From contig WHUZ01000011.1 in assembly GCA_015179045.1 (NCBI GenBank), forward strand, positions 1 through 64,000: a stretch of DNA of 64,000 bases, in the 5' to 3' direction. This document shows positions 37,001 to 48,556 of the stretch, one piece after another. The DNA is from Kalaharituber pfeilii (lineage: Eukaryota; Ascomycota; Pezizomycetes; Pezizales; Pezizaceae). Positions within the stretch are counted from its first letter, which is position 1, and each line of letters starts with the position of its first letter. A program made the position numbers and the translations under genes. The notes under the pieces were generated by a model, which was not told the origin of the DNA, ran no database searches, and worked only from the letters and a program-made list of their open reading frames with translations.

Positions 37001-38998
37001 TTAGCTATGTGTTAACTTCCGAATTCTCTGAAACAGTTCTGAGAAAGAAACCCATCTTTTACTTAATCTACATTCTTCTTGACTGGGGAGATACTCCGAT
37101 TCCCGCTCCATAAATCTGAGTCTGGGACCACAGCTTTGTGCACCAAAGTGATACATTCTGGGTCTACGAGGTCCACAGTGATCAGCCAGAGGGGGTGTAT
37201 TCGAGTACTTTACAACGATTCAGGTCACATACAAGCACAACGACACGGGACTGACAATCTCCAGCTGATTACATGCATCCGATGGTTCCAGCATGTGTCT
37301 GGGCTAGCGATCGTGGTTGGTATCTATATTGACTGGAAGACGCTTTTGGCACCTCGAGGCCAGACCCTAGTCACGTGTAAAATGCACAGATCTGAATAGG
37401 AATCCCATTCACTATCCAAGTCCAAAATTGCATAAAGGTGACGTTCCACCCTAGCTATGCCATACCGTTGGCCTCGGATGGCATCTTCCGGACGAACGGA
37501 TTTCCTTCAAGCTCTGCCTGCCAAGCACATACTAACTGCTATGGAGCAATGGGAAACTAAATAACTAGCATGGAGGTCATGATAACTGTACTTGATAACC
37601 GCGAACATTGGCTGTGAAGATGTCTTACATCTCATCTGTCTAAACTGAGGTTCAGGTATGTTTTTTGTCCGTTGAGATTGGGCAGGAGAGCTAAAGTAGT
37701 GTGCACCATGATTCGGCTGGCAAGGAGAGCACAAAGGAGAAGGGGAGGGGGTTGGTATTGGATGCAGATGCATTTGGCAGTAGAAGGTTGGCAAAAGGTT
37801 AATGCAATCAGAGCGCCAGGGAAGACAAAGGCCCCGGCATGCATGGAATACTGCAGAGTTTCGATTTCGATGCTGGATGCCCATCTTGGAAGAAGCGCAT
37901 TCTCTGATTCCGTGCAGGGGGCTTTAGTAGTTGTAGTAGAGTATATAGCTCCATATTGTGCTTATTGTCAGCTTACACTTCTGACATCAGGGTGGGTTGT
38001 GAAACATAAAGAAACGAATGGAAAAAGACTCCGAATAAGAAATAAATAATACATGCATTAGAGACTCAAATTTAAGTAGGCATGTGTTTACGACATCATA
38101 CGATGGTATGATAAGGTCGTATGACCTTTACCACTGTGTAGTTGGGTGTTTACTACGTCTACGAGGACCAGACTATGCAAACATTGATGAATAAAATACC
38201 AAGAAGGGTAGCTTAGTGGAACAAGCAGCTATGAACACACTTCAATCCACTCAACATCTATTATGTACCAACTGTACCAACTCTCTGGGACTATCAGCTG
38301 CCGGAAAATGCTCGGCAGATTTCGAAAGTCTCCACGCAAAGCTTCAGGTGATTTCTATACCATTGTGCAACTAGAAGACTATAGTTATACCCATAGAAAA
38401 ACACATATCAAAAACTAAAAAAATATGATATCATGAGAACATGGATAGAAATCAAGCGCCGCTTGCTACTTTTCAATTAGCCAGTTTTTAAGTTCTTTGC
38501 ACTCGAAATATGCACATATTTTCCTGGACAACGACGGCTAATATCGACGAGCTAGTATACAGCGTTATCAACGGCAACTAAATAGGTCCTCCAAAAGTGT
38601 CGCGGAAATCACGTAAACGGTATATTTCCCGTCACTATCCTTTGGAGTCGCAAGACATCCATCCTAGAAGATTCCCCTTGTGACATGCTCCTTTTTAAAT
38701 TCTCAAAAAAAAATTAAATTCTCTGATGTCCAGTTCATGTGATCTATTATTCTTTGTGATTCTGTTGCTATTTTATTGATTTTCTGTTGATTTTTTTTTG
38801 GAAGGGCACTCAAATGTGGTGCAGGGGATCTGCTCGGATGCATGTCTCGCGACTCCAAGTGATTGGCATACCAGAAGCATACCTCTTTCTATATGCCACC
38901 GGGAGTTCACTCGAATTAGAGCTCGCTCACCTCTCGCTTAACGATATACCCCATCCGGCTAGCTTCTCACGCGACTCCGTCAAATAACATTGTTAATA
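37001..38998. other. Intergenic, no supported gene
   Basis: Short open frames (for example 37079-37399 plus and 37507-37884 minus) show no domain or splice structure. I see no repeats beyond short purine tracts near 37730. Confidence 0.4.
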
Positions 38999-39419
38999 GA
39001 GGGATTTTGCAACATTTGGGTAAAGCTGTTCGGGTAATTATTAAGCAATGTTGCTGTAGCAACGAAGTGTTTGTGGCGCAGTTAACAGGATACAGGTTAA
39101 TTATTAACAGCAAGTATACCGCTTAAACTCCTTCTCTTGGGATAACTTGGATTTCATACTAAATCAATCTTTTATGTTGCACTTCGGTTTGTAGCTTCTT
39201 CAGACACTGTTCTATCTCAGGAGCTATGAATCAGGGCCTCTTGAGCAAGTTGTGCGACAAGCAATGTATCCCAAACTCTGCCCATTTATGCATCACCTGA
39301 GACTGCCAATGTACTGGTTGAGCCGAAACGAGTGCAAAATCCCTCTTGCTGTTATGGTTATTTTTGCGCTTAATAATCATGCTTTGTAATTACCCTAACA
39401 ACTTTACCCAAAATCCCTC
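38999..39419. mobile_element. TA-flanked MITE-like element with inverted ends
   Basis: The left end GAGGGATTTT, a 9-base insert, then GGGTAAAGCTGTTCGGGTA is matched in reverse complement at the right end by GAGGGATTTT followed by GGGTAAAGTTGTTAGGGTAA. Both outer borders abut TA (38997-38998 and 39420-39421), the target duplication of Tc1/mariner elements. The interior of about 350 bp carries no open frame. A second internal copy of the terminal word (minus strand, near 39334-39347) suggests nesting or an internal rearrangement. The element is non-autonomous; its helper transposase is unknown. Confidence 0.75.
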
Positions 39420-40643
39420 TAATGATGAGATGCAGGGGAAGGAAAGGTTCTCAGCCAATTAATATTATTCCATATGGCACCACGCAATGGTGTAGGTGCA
39501 GTTAAAGCCGCAAGAAATTGCCGCTTCCCTGGTCATCTCTTTATGAAATGTTCGATCTCATGTTGGTTTATATATACATATACCATGAGAAACGAAGTGT
39601 GCGAACTATGGAACCACGCTACATCCTTATAGGGTCAACATCCTTATAGGGTCAACATCATGATCAAGAGATTCCTACAGTCACCTGTCAATGTCATGTT
39701 AACGACGCAATGTACCTACTTCGCTTCATATACGTCATACCCAATTCAGAAAGCCATATCGCAGATCCCAAATTGCATATCGATTAACAAAATATCGGTT
39801 TTTATCAACTTTCCGTCTGCTTCTCAACCGGAATCTGTTATCAGCATCTTCGAAATTCAAGTTTGTTGTCTATGCCTAATTGTACGGCTACGTATCCGCC
39901 CCCAGCATTCTAACATCTCGACAATGATATGGTAAAAACGAAATGACGTCACCTACATACCCCCAACCTTCTAACCCGCCCTAGTCCGATTCGCACATCC
40001 CACGAGATGAGAACAATTCAATGACTAACATTTTTTTTGCTTTTCTTCCTCCCGATTCCGGGGATTTCTCTAGTGCGAGAGATCAGGATTTTCGTTGATT
40101 TTCCGCACTACTAGTGGTGATTTACCCTTTGACGTGAGTTTATTAAATGAAAATTCAATGGAACGCACTGAAGTCCGCGCCGAGAGGGAGAAGGTTCGAG
40201 GCGTGTCCAAGACTTGATAACGCTGAGGATATTCACTTGCTCCAGTTTGTTCAAGATTATTGTGAGGCCTTTCTAATTTGTTATCTGGAACCAGCTTGCG
40301 AAGTTATGGTGAACTGGGAAAAGATCGACATATGTACACTATGTACGAACAAGTGACGTTTGATGTTAAGAATTTTATGGTAAAGCTTGACAATGCGTGA
40401 GATATTAAGCGAAATCTTAAAGATCCCACAACCCCAACCAAGCTTAAGCATGTGAAAAGGAACGGGAATGAATATCTGTTTTTTGGCTAATTCAGCTTTC
40501 TTGTAGGGGCTGACGTCGAGTTTGAACGAAACTTTGAATTTAAATTAGCCGCATCGAGATGAGATGGGCGCAGGAACGAAAAGGCACAATTCTGTCAGCT
40601 AGTTTAAGTATCGATGGAATGAATGAATGAATGAATGAATGAA

Positions 40644-40678
<35 letters not shown>

Positions 40679-41416
40679 AGTGCAGCATATGACAAAAAAA
40701 GGCAGAACTAACTCCTAGGGTTTGAAAGTTTATATGTAGACATCATTGAATTCGGCTTGACACGATACCATCCTACTAACTTAGTATTTACATAGTTTCC
40801 GTGCTCGCGCTCACACGGCAAAATATAGAGTTCAAAATTACAAAAAATATCTTTCACAGCTACTCCGGGACCGAACTCGAATGGTAGAACAATAGTGCCA
40901 GGATATTTTAATCCAAAGTTACATAGCTGAGAATGTAAACTTACTCTACTATTGCAAGCGCGGAGCCGGGGGAGGGGGAGACATTTTGAGCGTTAAAAAA
41001 AATAGACTTGTTGTTACCCTCACCTTAACTGAGCCACTTCGTCATTATCAAGTTACCCTCAAAAAATGCAATTGCCAGCGAACCAGTACACACCAGCGGA
41101 GAGACTAACACCATAACGTAAGTACATAGATCTTTGAAGCTATCGCCACAAGCAAAATGAAATAATTAACGAAAAGATAAACTAAGAGAATTCATGGAAT
41201 TATGATACTTGGTGAATCAGAATCAAAACAGGAAAAGCAAGAACCATCCAAGGTAAGGAGCAATCATGGCAAATCCGCAAAGGGAAAAAAACAAAATACA
41301 AAATACAAAATAGAACGCAAACATTGAGGGTATCAAATCAAATATACCAGTAAGCCCAGCACAAATCAAAGTTAAAAGCCACCCGACCAGTCCATAGTCA
41401 CCCACAACAATTCGAA
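39420..41416. other. Intergenic, SYG1 3' side
   Basis: It includes a 17-bp tandem duplication (CATCCTTATAGGGTCAA) at 39622-39655 and a tetranucleotide array at 40616-40679. A hydrophobic minus-strand frame at 41223-41405 directly after the SYG1 stop is probably 3' untranslated sequence. I see no supported gene. Confidence 0.4.
40616..40679. repeat. Compound (GAAT)n(AAAT)n microsatellite
   Basis: About seven GAAT/ATGA units pass directly into about nine AAAT units, a transition consistent with a single G-to-A change spread by slippage. Confidence 0.9.
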
Positions 41417-44400
41417 TTAGTTATACCTCGCACCTAACGACTTCCCCGACACCACACTAATGCCACTTACGTGCCCTGCTTGCTCACCCCTCCTCACTAC
41501 CTCATTCTCCCCGACTCTACCATCTATTCCCCTATGCTCCTCCCTCTCATCCTCCCCACCACTACTCTCGCTGTCCTCCTCCTCCGATCCCTCTCCCTCC
41601 TGCTCCACCTCTTTCCTCCGCTCGAAATCCTGCGTATGTGCTCTCGCCAGCGCGGTTCCCATCGCATTCAGCGCCCTCATTGCTGGTGTGCCTATATCAG
41701 ATCCTCTCCTCTGGATTGCCCCACTAGGGCGGCCCTGCGGGCCCGACGCGCGATAGGTAGAGTCGTACGTAGCCTGGCGCTCGAGATCGGGGTGCTCTTG
41801 GATGGTGCTGGGGGCGGGTTGCGGGGTGTAAGGTGCCGTGGCGCCAGGGAGGGTGGAAGAGCTAAGGGATCTGAGGCGACCCGGGACGGAAGTGATGCCA
41901 TCGGTGGCGGAGGGACTGGTCGCGGCAGTATTAATGTCGGCCGCCTGGGCATATTGGGAGAGATTGAGAGCGCGTTTGAGGCTGGGGGGCTCGCTCATGT
42001 CATACGGGGTGAAGGCCTGTTTGAGCGAGTGGGATGCTGTTTGTGGAGGGAGCTCGTACGGGAGAGGAATTTCGCGGTAGGCTCGGAAATTTCCGACACT
42101 GCAATCCAGACCGCATACATATTAGCAAACTAATTCTTGCCCTCAATTTTGTGGCGGACCTTACTTTGTGCAATGTTCGTTCTCCATCCTAAAGAAAGCC
42201 CACATCCACCTGCGAAAAATTTCTGAGAGACTAATCAAGAAGCTCACAAGCGTGGAATGCTGGATATCCCGCGCAAAGATGATGTAGAAAACCCAGTTAA
42301 AGCGGAGAAGGGGATCGACGATCATGGCAAGGTAGTAGAGGTATGGGCGCTTGAAGCCCATTTCCTGGCGTAGGAATGGCCAGGAGGCGTACGGGTTTAG
42401 CAAACCTAGCGCGTTATGTCAGTTCTGCATCCTAGAAGAGTAATTGAAGAGTATAGCAACTTACTCCAATCCATGGCAAGGTCCCAGGTTGCTATTGTTT
42501 GTGTTAACAGAGGCATTACATTAGACGCACCGGAACTCACAGCAATAGACCGCATTCACAGTCCCTAACGCAATAAACAACGCCTTACTCTCTTCTGTCT
42601 TTTCAATGCGCCACAAGCTCAGAGAAACATAATAGAGCACTGTACACGCATATTTGCCTGCATTCGCCAGATGTGGGAACGCGTTTCTGGTATCGTAGTA
42701 ACGGCGGAGACATTGTAGTAGACGCCAGATGCCAGGGAGACATGAAAAGAAGCCGAGGAGACGGGAGTGCGAGGAATTGCATTTGCCAGGTGTGTCCCAG
42801 TTATCGTTGTAGAGACAGGAGAAGAGAGCGATGTTCTAGTGATGATAAGCATAACTACTGCAAAGCAGGATATTAGAAGGGGGTTAACGTACCCCCATTG
42901 TGTAGGTTAATGAGCAGTACATATCACCGAGCCAAAAGTCCCTGAACTCGACTGGGTACAATCCAGAGAGCAACAGTCGCCACTAACGTGAACAATTAGC
43001 ACTATGATTCCGTTGAATGCATTGTTAAGGGGCAATTCACATTAGCGTATAGAAACCATCTCCGCGACCTATGATACAGTATCGGAAGCGGCGCAAAAAT
43101 AATTGTGAGCACTATCGACAAGAAAATGATTGGGTAGTGTATCGGGTGTATACGATCGGGCCAGAAGTTCTCGAAGTTCAACCAAAGGGCGAAGCAGAAG
43201 AGGAACCACAATAGAGCTGGTATCTATATACATCAATTGGTTTTTACCGCACACGCTTATAATCTGAGGATGAAGGGGATAAAGTACCTCCAGAAGCTGA
43301 TGATAATCCAGATTATGCCTGGTATTAAATTCAAAGCAGAATATATAATTAATCTTACTTTTTGCCCATGCACGACAATTGAGGGTAAACAGTAGCATGA
43401 AGAATAATGGGAGAAAAAACCCTGCCCACAACTAAAATTAAAATATCAGCATATTGCCCACTACCCCGCAGAACGTGCTTACCGCTCACCTGCAAAAGAT
43501 ATGAGCTCTGATCCTCTATCCCCGGCGTCGCTGCCGACTCAAATCCTAACACTACACCCTGTACTCCTGCAAAGAAACCCAGTCCTAGCAAAATCCCACT
43601 CCTAAACATGCTCCCGTAGAACTCGAACGGTTTATCTTTTGTCCTCAGCCTCTCCACAGCATGCTTTCTGTCTCCCCTTACAAAGTACGGGCAAAAGAGG
43701 TCCTCAGTCTGATGGATTAGGTTCTCTAGTACATCGCTTGACCCGAAATAGGACTTGTTGACCTTTTCATTCATGAACCTTTTCGAAGTGCGCAACCCGG
43801 TAGCTTTGTCGAACTTCTTATTGATCTTACGAAGCCCTTCCCTGTTCTGGTGGCAGTATGACTTTAGGAGCTCCAAGCCGCGATAGTATTCCATCATTGC
43901 AGCCTTCAACTTCCGCTTCGCGACCCTGTAAGTAATTTCGTTGATTGGATGCCTCTGGACCGTATAATCCCTCTCCTCGGCCGTAAGTTGACGGAAATAT
44001 CCTTGCTCACGTGTACTCTGCATACTGCTCCTACTGTTAACATGCATTGTCGTAAAGCTCGCCGGCATACGCCCTCGTATATCCGGCAGCAGCTGAGGAG
44101 TTGCGGTTGTTATCCGCTGCAATGCTTCCGCCTTCAGAATACTACTCGGCGACGGTCCTGCCACAAACGAATGCCGTACCACTCCTATTGACTTCCAAAG
44201 ATGTTTCTTCTTCTGCTTAGCTGGGCCTAACCCCTCGTCATCTACACTTCCAGATGAGTTTACCCGGGTGGTATTCCGAATTTCGGCGATGCGCATATCC
44301 CTCATAATATGTAACTGTTCACGCAGTTCTTCCAACCTCCGTACTGCTTCGTCCTCCTTCATCCTGTAGAATGTATCAATTTTATGCAATTCCGTTTCCA

Positions 44401-45326
44401 TCCACCTGAAGAATTCCTCTATAGCCTCGTCCCTTATATCATCCACATCCATATCCCGCCCTGCCATAGTTGCCCCTGGTACTCTTGACGCCGATATGAC
44501 CCGTTTAATGAGCGCGGGCCGCGAATTAGCCTTCGTAAACGATGTCAACGCTTTATTCTTGGAAAACGGGAGCAGCTTTCGTTTCGGAAACGGGACATCT
44601 GGACCCCCTGGTATATGCTTGGCCTTGTCAGGCAGATCTGTCCTCGTCGCGTCCACCCCCACACTCCCATTCCCGTTCTCCTCCAAGGGTTGCATCGGCT
44701 CCGGTAAGTGCAATGACGGCGGCGGCAGCGTACCGTACTGTGTATAAGGCGCCTGCACGGCATTTTGGCTCTGCCCGACCGACGCTGCCCTCATCCTTCC
44801 CGCCGCCGGTGCGAGTGGCGACCTTTCAGCAACCGTCTCCTCCCCAGACCCTGACGAGCCCCCCACCACTGTCGTCGATCCCGTTCCCGTTCCATCCCCG
44901 CCACTCGTATTCCGCGATAGCCATTTGAACCTCCCAACCTGGTCACTCTTTCCATTCGCGGGATCTTGCTCCTGAGCGCTCCGGTTCAGTAACGTGTTAA
45001 AGTAGAGACTACTCACGGCAGGCGAGGCCTGCGACGTATACTTAATCGCCTTCGCGACATTCTTTATCTTCTTCTTCCCGCCCTACATTGAGCGTCGCCA
45101 GAACGTAAATAGCGCAAAATCAGCTACTTGCTTTCACGTACATCATAATGATTTTCCGAGAACGTGTAGATTTATTCGCACCTTATAATCAATATATTTG
45201 ATCCTCCACTCCGGCACAATGCTCTCCTCTAATCCCCTACAACGGTCACATTTACAATCAGCACGTCAATGGCGCATGGCAAAGACTAGTAGTATAGGCA
45301 GGCGGTACGTACTTGGCGAACTTCAT
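41417..45326 (-). CDS. SYG1: SYG1/XPR1-type phosphate exporter (SPX-EXS)
   Basis: This is a membrane protein that exports inorganic phosphate and is gated by inositol pyrophosphates bound to its SPX domain. Ten exons encode 1107 residues: 45326-45313, 45236-45182, 45082-43490, 43431-43288, 43223-43041, 42982-42893, 42835-42541, 42491-42465, 42405-42165, 42098-41417. All phases close and introns are GT-AG. The SPX domain starts MKFAKGLEESIVPEWRIKYI, is split by a Ser/Pro-rich insert, and includes the Lys cluster KINKKFDK (about 440). EXS membrane segments follow, with the motifs SNWRLLL-like NWRLLLSGLYPVEFRDFWLG, SHSRLLGFFSCLPGIWRLLQ, LRRYYDTR and WMWAFFRMENEHCTN. The C-terminal tail from about 910 is Ser/Glu-rich and disordered. 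The first exon is only 14 nt, so automated gene calls may miss it. It may sit in the plasma membrane or an endomembrane. Confidence 0.93.
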
Positions 45327-47081
45327 CCTCCCTTAAATGCAGTTTACTCCAAAGTCTCTTCTTCACGAATTCCTAAACCATACATGTGCTATGGCATGTG
45401 CTGATCTAGCTGGCCTGAGCTGGGCCTGAGCTTTTCTTTGATCGATAGGGAAAGGACGCGAGAAGCCGTCTCTACGTTTTGTGGAGAATTGGGAAGGACC
45501 AAGTAGTCGGGAAAGGGAGACTTGGCTTGCTGAAACGGGCGGTAATCAAAGCTATTGCAGCCACTTCGCTTGGAAACTTGAATGGTTGACTGTGGGGTTA
45601 GAGAAACTCGAAACCGGGAAGGAGATCAGCGTTGATGTGTGAAGGAGTGACAGGCGAGGGAAGCAAACTACTTCCAAGCGACATAATATGACAGCGCCAA
45701 ATCAGCAAGGGACCTTTCGCCTTTTTATTCTTACTTTATCCCTTCCCTATGTGCCTGTTTATCATAATTGTTTTTTTTTTTTTTTTTCCTTTCGGCCTTA
45801 AGTTTGCCTCACTCAGATAGCTAACCCACTAGTCAATTAGCTTAATTAGCTCGTCCTGCATCCACAACAGGGAAGGCTTGATCGATGACACTGAGGCCAT
45901 AGACGGAACGGCGTTCACGCGCCAGGATGTGGTTTTTTGAGACCAGTCAAAACTCCATCGGCGCAAGTTGCGTGTGTGTGCAGAAAGAGGACCAAGACAA
46001 ACGTAAGGTCGGGTCATGCAGGTATGGTGGAAAGAAGTGGTAGTGGAGGCGCAATTTCAGCTGGTGATGCGGAGATACGGGTGGACTCTGGGCCGGCAGA
46101 CGGGCGAGCACTGGAGCGGGGACGTTTGAGTGGAGCTGAGGATACAATCTAGTAATCCTATTTGCCTCCCTCGCCTTCCTTTGTTTTGCCCCAAGAAGGG
46201 TGTTCTGACTCTTGAGAGCTGTGGATACAATCTAGTAATCCTCTTTGTCTCTCTCTTCTGGCCCCGCCTTCCTTGAAGTCAAGGAACAATTGAGGCGTCA
46301 AACTGTCCGTCAGAAAAGCGAAACTCTTGCCGCTTACAGCTGTCTTCAAGTCTGACTTGAACTGTGCGGGGGCACGTCATATACGATGAGACTAGCCCCT
46401 ACAATGGAGTCAAAATGGCGAGCGGCCCTCTAAAAGAGGAATTGGATGAGCTTGATGCATGCGCAGTTCTGTGTCCGCCCTTTCTTTTACAGATCTGGCG
46501 ATGCGGCAGCTGTGATTTGAGCGACATGTCTGCGCCTGTTGATTTGCTACCTATGTATCCGATCCAGATGCGGTCTGCGGGGTGCTTTTGCAGCCGCAGT
46601 TGGACTAAACTACCATGACAGTCTGAACTTGTGACACGGAATGAAAGAGCCTGAGTAGTCAATCACAATATGGTACGCAACACCAACACTCTACTGCCCT
46701 TAGAGATAATACTTCTGACTCCTCATACTCATAGATCCACATTGGCAGGACGGGCTTCTGGAATCCCCCTCACAGCACTTGGTATGTTGTTATCGCACAG
46801 GGCCTGATTACCTTCAATATGCACCTACAGGGATCAGAGAGTAATTGCGCTCCGCATCCTGTCTACCCGTAAAAGGAAGATCGTCGCGTGCTCATTTTTA
46901 TCCAGTGATCCATGTCCGATGGGGTAGCTCGAAACAAGTCAATGTTGGCGCAGAGGGTTAGCTTGTGAAGAGATAGATTAGCAAGGCAGGTTGGTGTATG
47001 TTGGACTGAATTAAAAGCTATCGCCAGCTGCATAGTAGTCCTCTATGACCAAGCGTACACGAAATGTGAGCATATTCTCCA
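45327..47081. other. Intergenic upstream of SYG1
   Basis: The SYG1 promoter lies at the left. A run of 19 T occurs near 45769-45787. A 20-bp exact direct repeat (GGATACAATCTAGTAATCCT) is at 46140-46159 and 46223-46242. Open frames such as 46364-46618 and its antisense partner have no recognisable product. Confidence 0.4.
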
Positions 47082-47308
47082 TCAGTGAAAGTTAACTTCA
47101 ACCGCATCACCCTTCTGACGATACGGGGCGCCGGAGCGTGTGGAAAATGCATGCAGATAGACTATAAAAAAAATGCAAACAGACGTCGGAGGCTACTTAG
47201 CCTATTACCAAGTACAGCATTTTGGTCCATCTGGCATCCGTTGTTGGGATCCCCTCCCTGAGCTATGCGCGCTTCCCGCGCGTCCCGCTCGAACTCGGAC
47301 TCTGTCAT
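47082..47308 (-). CDS. Possible small two-exon protein, unknown
   Basis: From the ATG at 47308 a frame reads MTESEFERDAREARIAQGGD and on to a GT donor at 47208. Joining 47209 to 47161 (intron 47162-47208, ending TTTATAG) continues the frame as VYLHAFSTRSGAPYRQKGDA to a stop at 47082, giving 59 residues. Exon lengths of 100 and 80 nt close the frame exactly. No family is recognised. The acidic-basic helical N-terminus and its codon pattern look coding, but the peptide is short, and an in-frame ATG further upstream (47425) exists. Chance remains a real alternative. Confidence 0.3.
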
Positions 47309-48556
47309 ATTTGAAATCACTCTGGCGGGCGGGGTGAAGTGAAACGTTACGTTCACGCATGCGGGCTTAAACGACAAACTTGGCAGAAAGGAAGGACAGC
47401 TCAGCTCAGTCTCTTCAGATATCATGGCCTGTCACAATGTCAAAGATCTACAAGTACCCTTTACTTGGTCTTGTGCGGTCATGCGCACGCTACTGCCAGG
47501 TCAAAATGCTACGGTCGTGTGGGTGCATTATGCGGCTCATCGTTCATCCCTGTTGGGGAAACGTTTTTAGGAAGTCGTAAGACATCAGAGTATCGTTGGG
47601 TAGCTTGGTTAATCCACCGATAACCAGATCCAGAATCAGCCTGTCCATACGAGAACATCTATCCGGTTCTGTTGGCTGGACCCACCGGAGCGTAGTTCGG
47701 TCGGAAGGTCAGTGAAACCAGACTACAAGCGCACAACCTCTAATTTTTCTATTATAGGATATGTATAATAGTGCACAGCCAACGTCATTTACCTGGAAAT
47801 CAAGCTTCAAAGTGCTGTGAAAAAGTTCGTCATGAGAAATTCGCTGGGTAGTCAGGCAATGCTTGCTTGACACGGGGAATATCATGGGACGAAGCTGCAT
47901 AGTGAGTATTGACGGCTCCATATTGCATATCGCTACTAGACACGCGACTATTGCAAGCAGACCTTGCCTTTATCTGGGATGAACTCCTCTGGACCATGGG
48001 TGACGAAATTGGTGTGCAGCCCGAGGCTGCATCGCCGGTGGTACCGCTCGGAAGTTTTCCAGGAAGCATGCTGCCGGCGCCCGGTGGCTTGTCCGGCAAG
48101 AAGGGCGGCAGGCCGGCATCCGAGCAGATCAGGCTAGCTGCGTGGTGAGGCAGCCAGGCGCATCCGGGCGCACAGAGCAAGCGAGAAGATTTGTGGGACG
48201 GCGCAGCGGTGGCGCTGGGCCAAGCGCCGTCGGATCAGGGACGCAGGCGGCCAAGAGCCATCAACGTTACAGCGGGCCGTGGCTATTGGTCGTTTTCCGC
48301 GGATGGCTGGCGGGCTTGGGCTTGGCATGATTGTTTTGCGCCCCCCGTGTCGCTCACGAACTTTCCGTGTCGCCAGGGGCCTGCTGCGCGATGAGTAAGA
48401 GCGAGACAAAAGAAAGCAACGAGCGAGTCCACAGTAGCCTCATGCCGCACAAGGTGACCCACTCCCAGCTCCTGAGAGGGAGCACAGAAAGCCCTCCGCT
48501 TGCATGATATGAGCCCCTTGTTCCCGCACGCTCCTCCTGCCCCTTCGTGTTGAACC
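47309..48556. other. Intergenic upstream of the glucosyltransferase
   Basis: 48000-48556 becomes GC-rich with open frames on several strands (for example 47909-48148 plus and 48283-48828 minus). Their overlap and lack of domains indicate compositional artefacts. The right end contains the promoter and leader of the glucosyltransferase gene. Confidence 0.35.

Noticed and set aside
41223..41405. Hydrophobic 60-residue frame directly after SYG1
   Set aside because: Not part of the SPX-EXS family ending; looks like translated T-rich 3' untranslated sequence.
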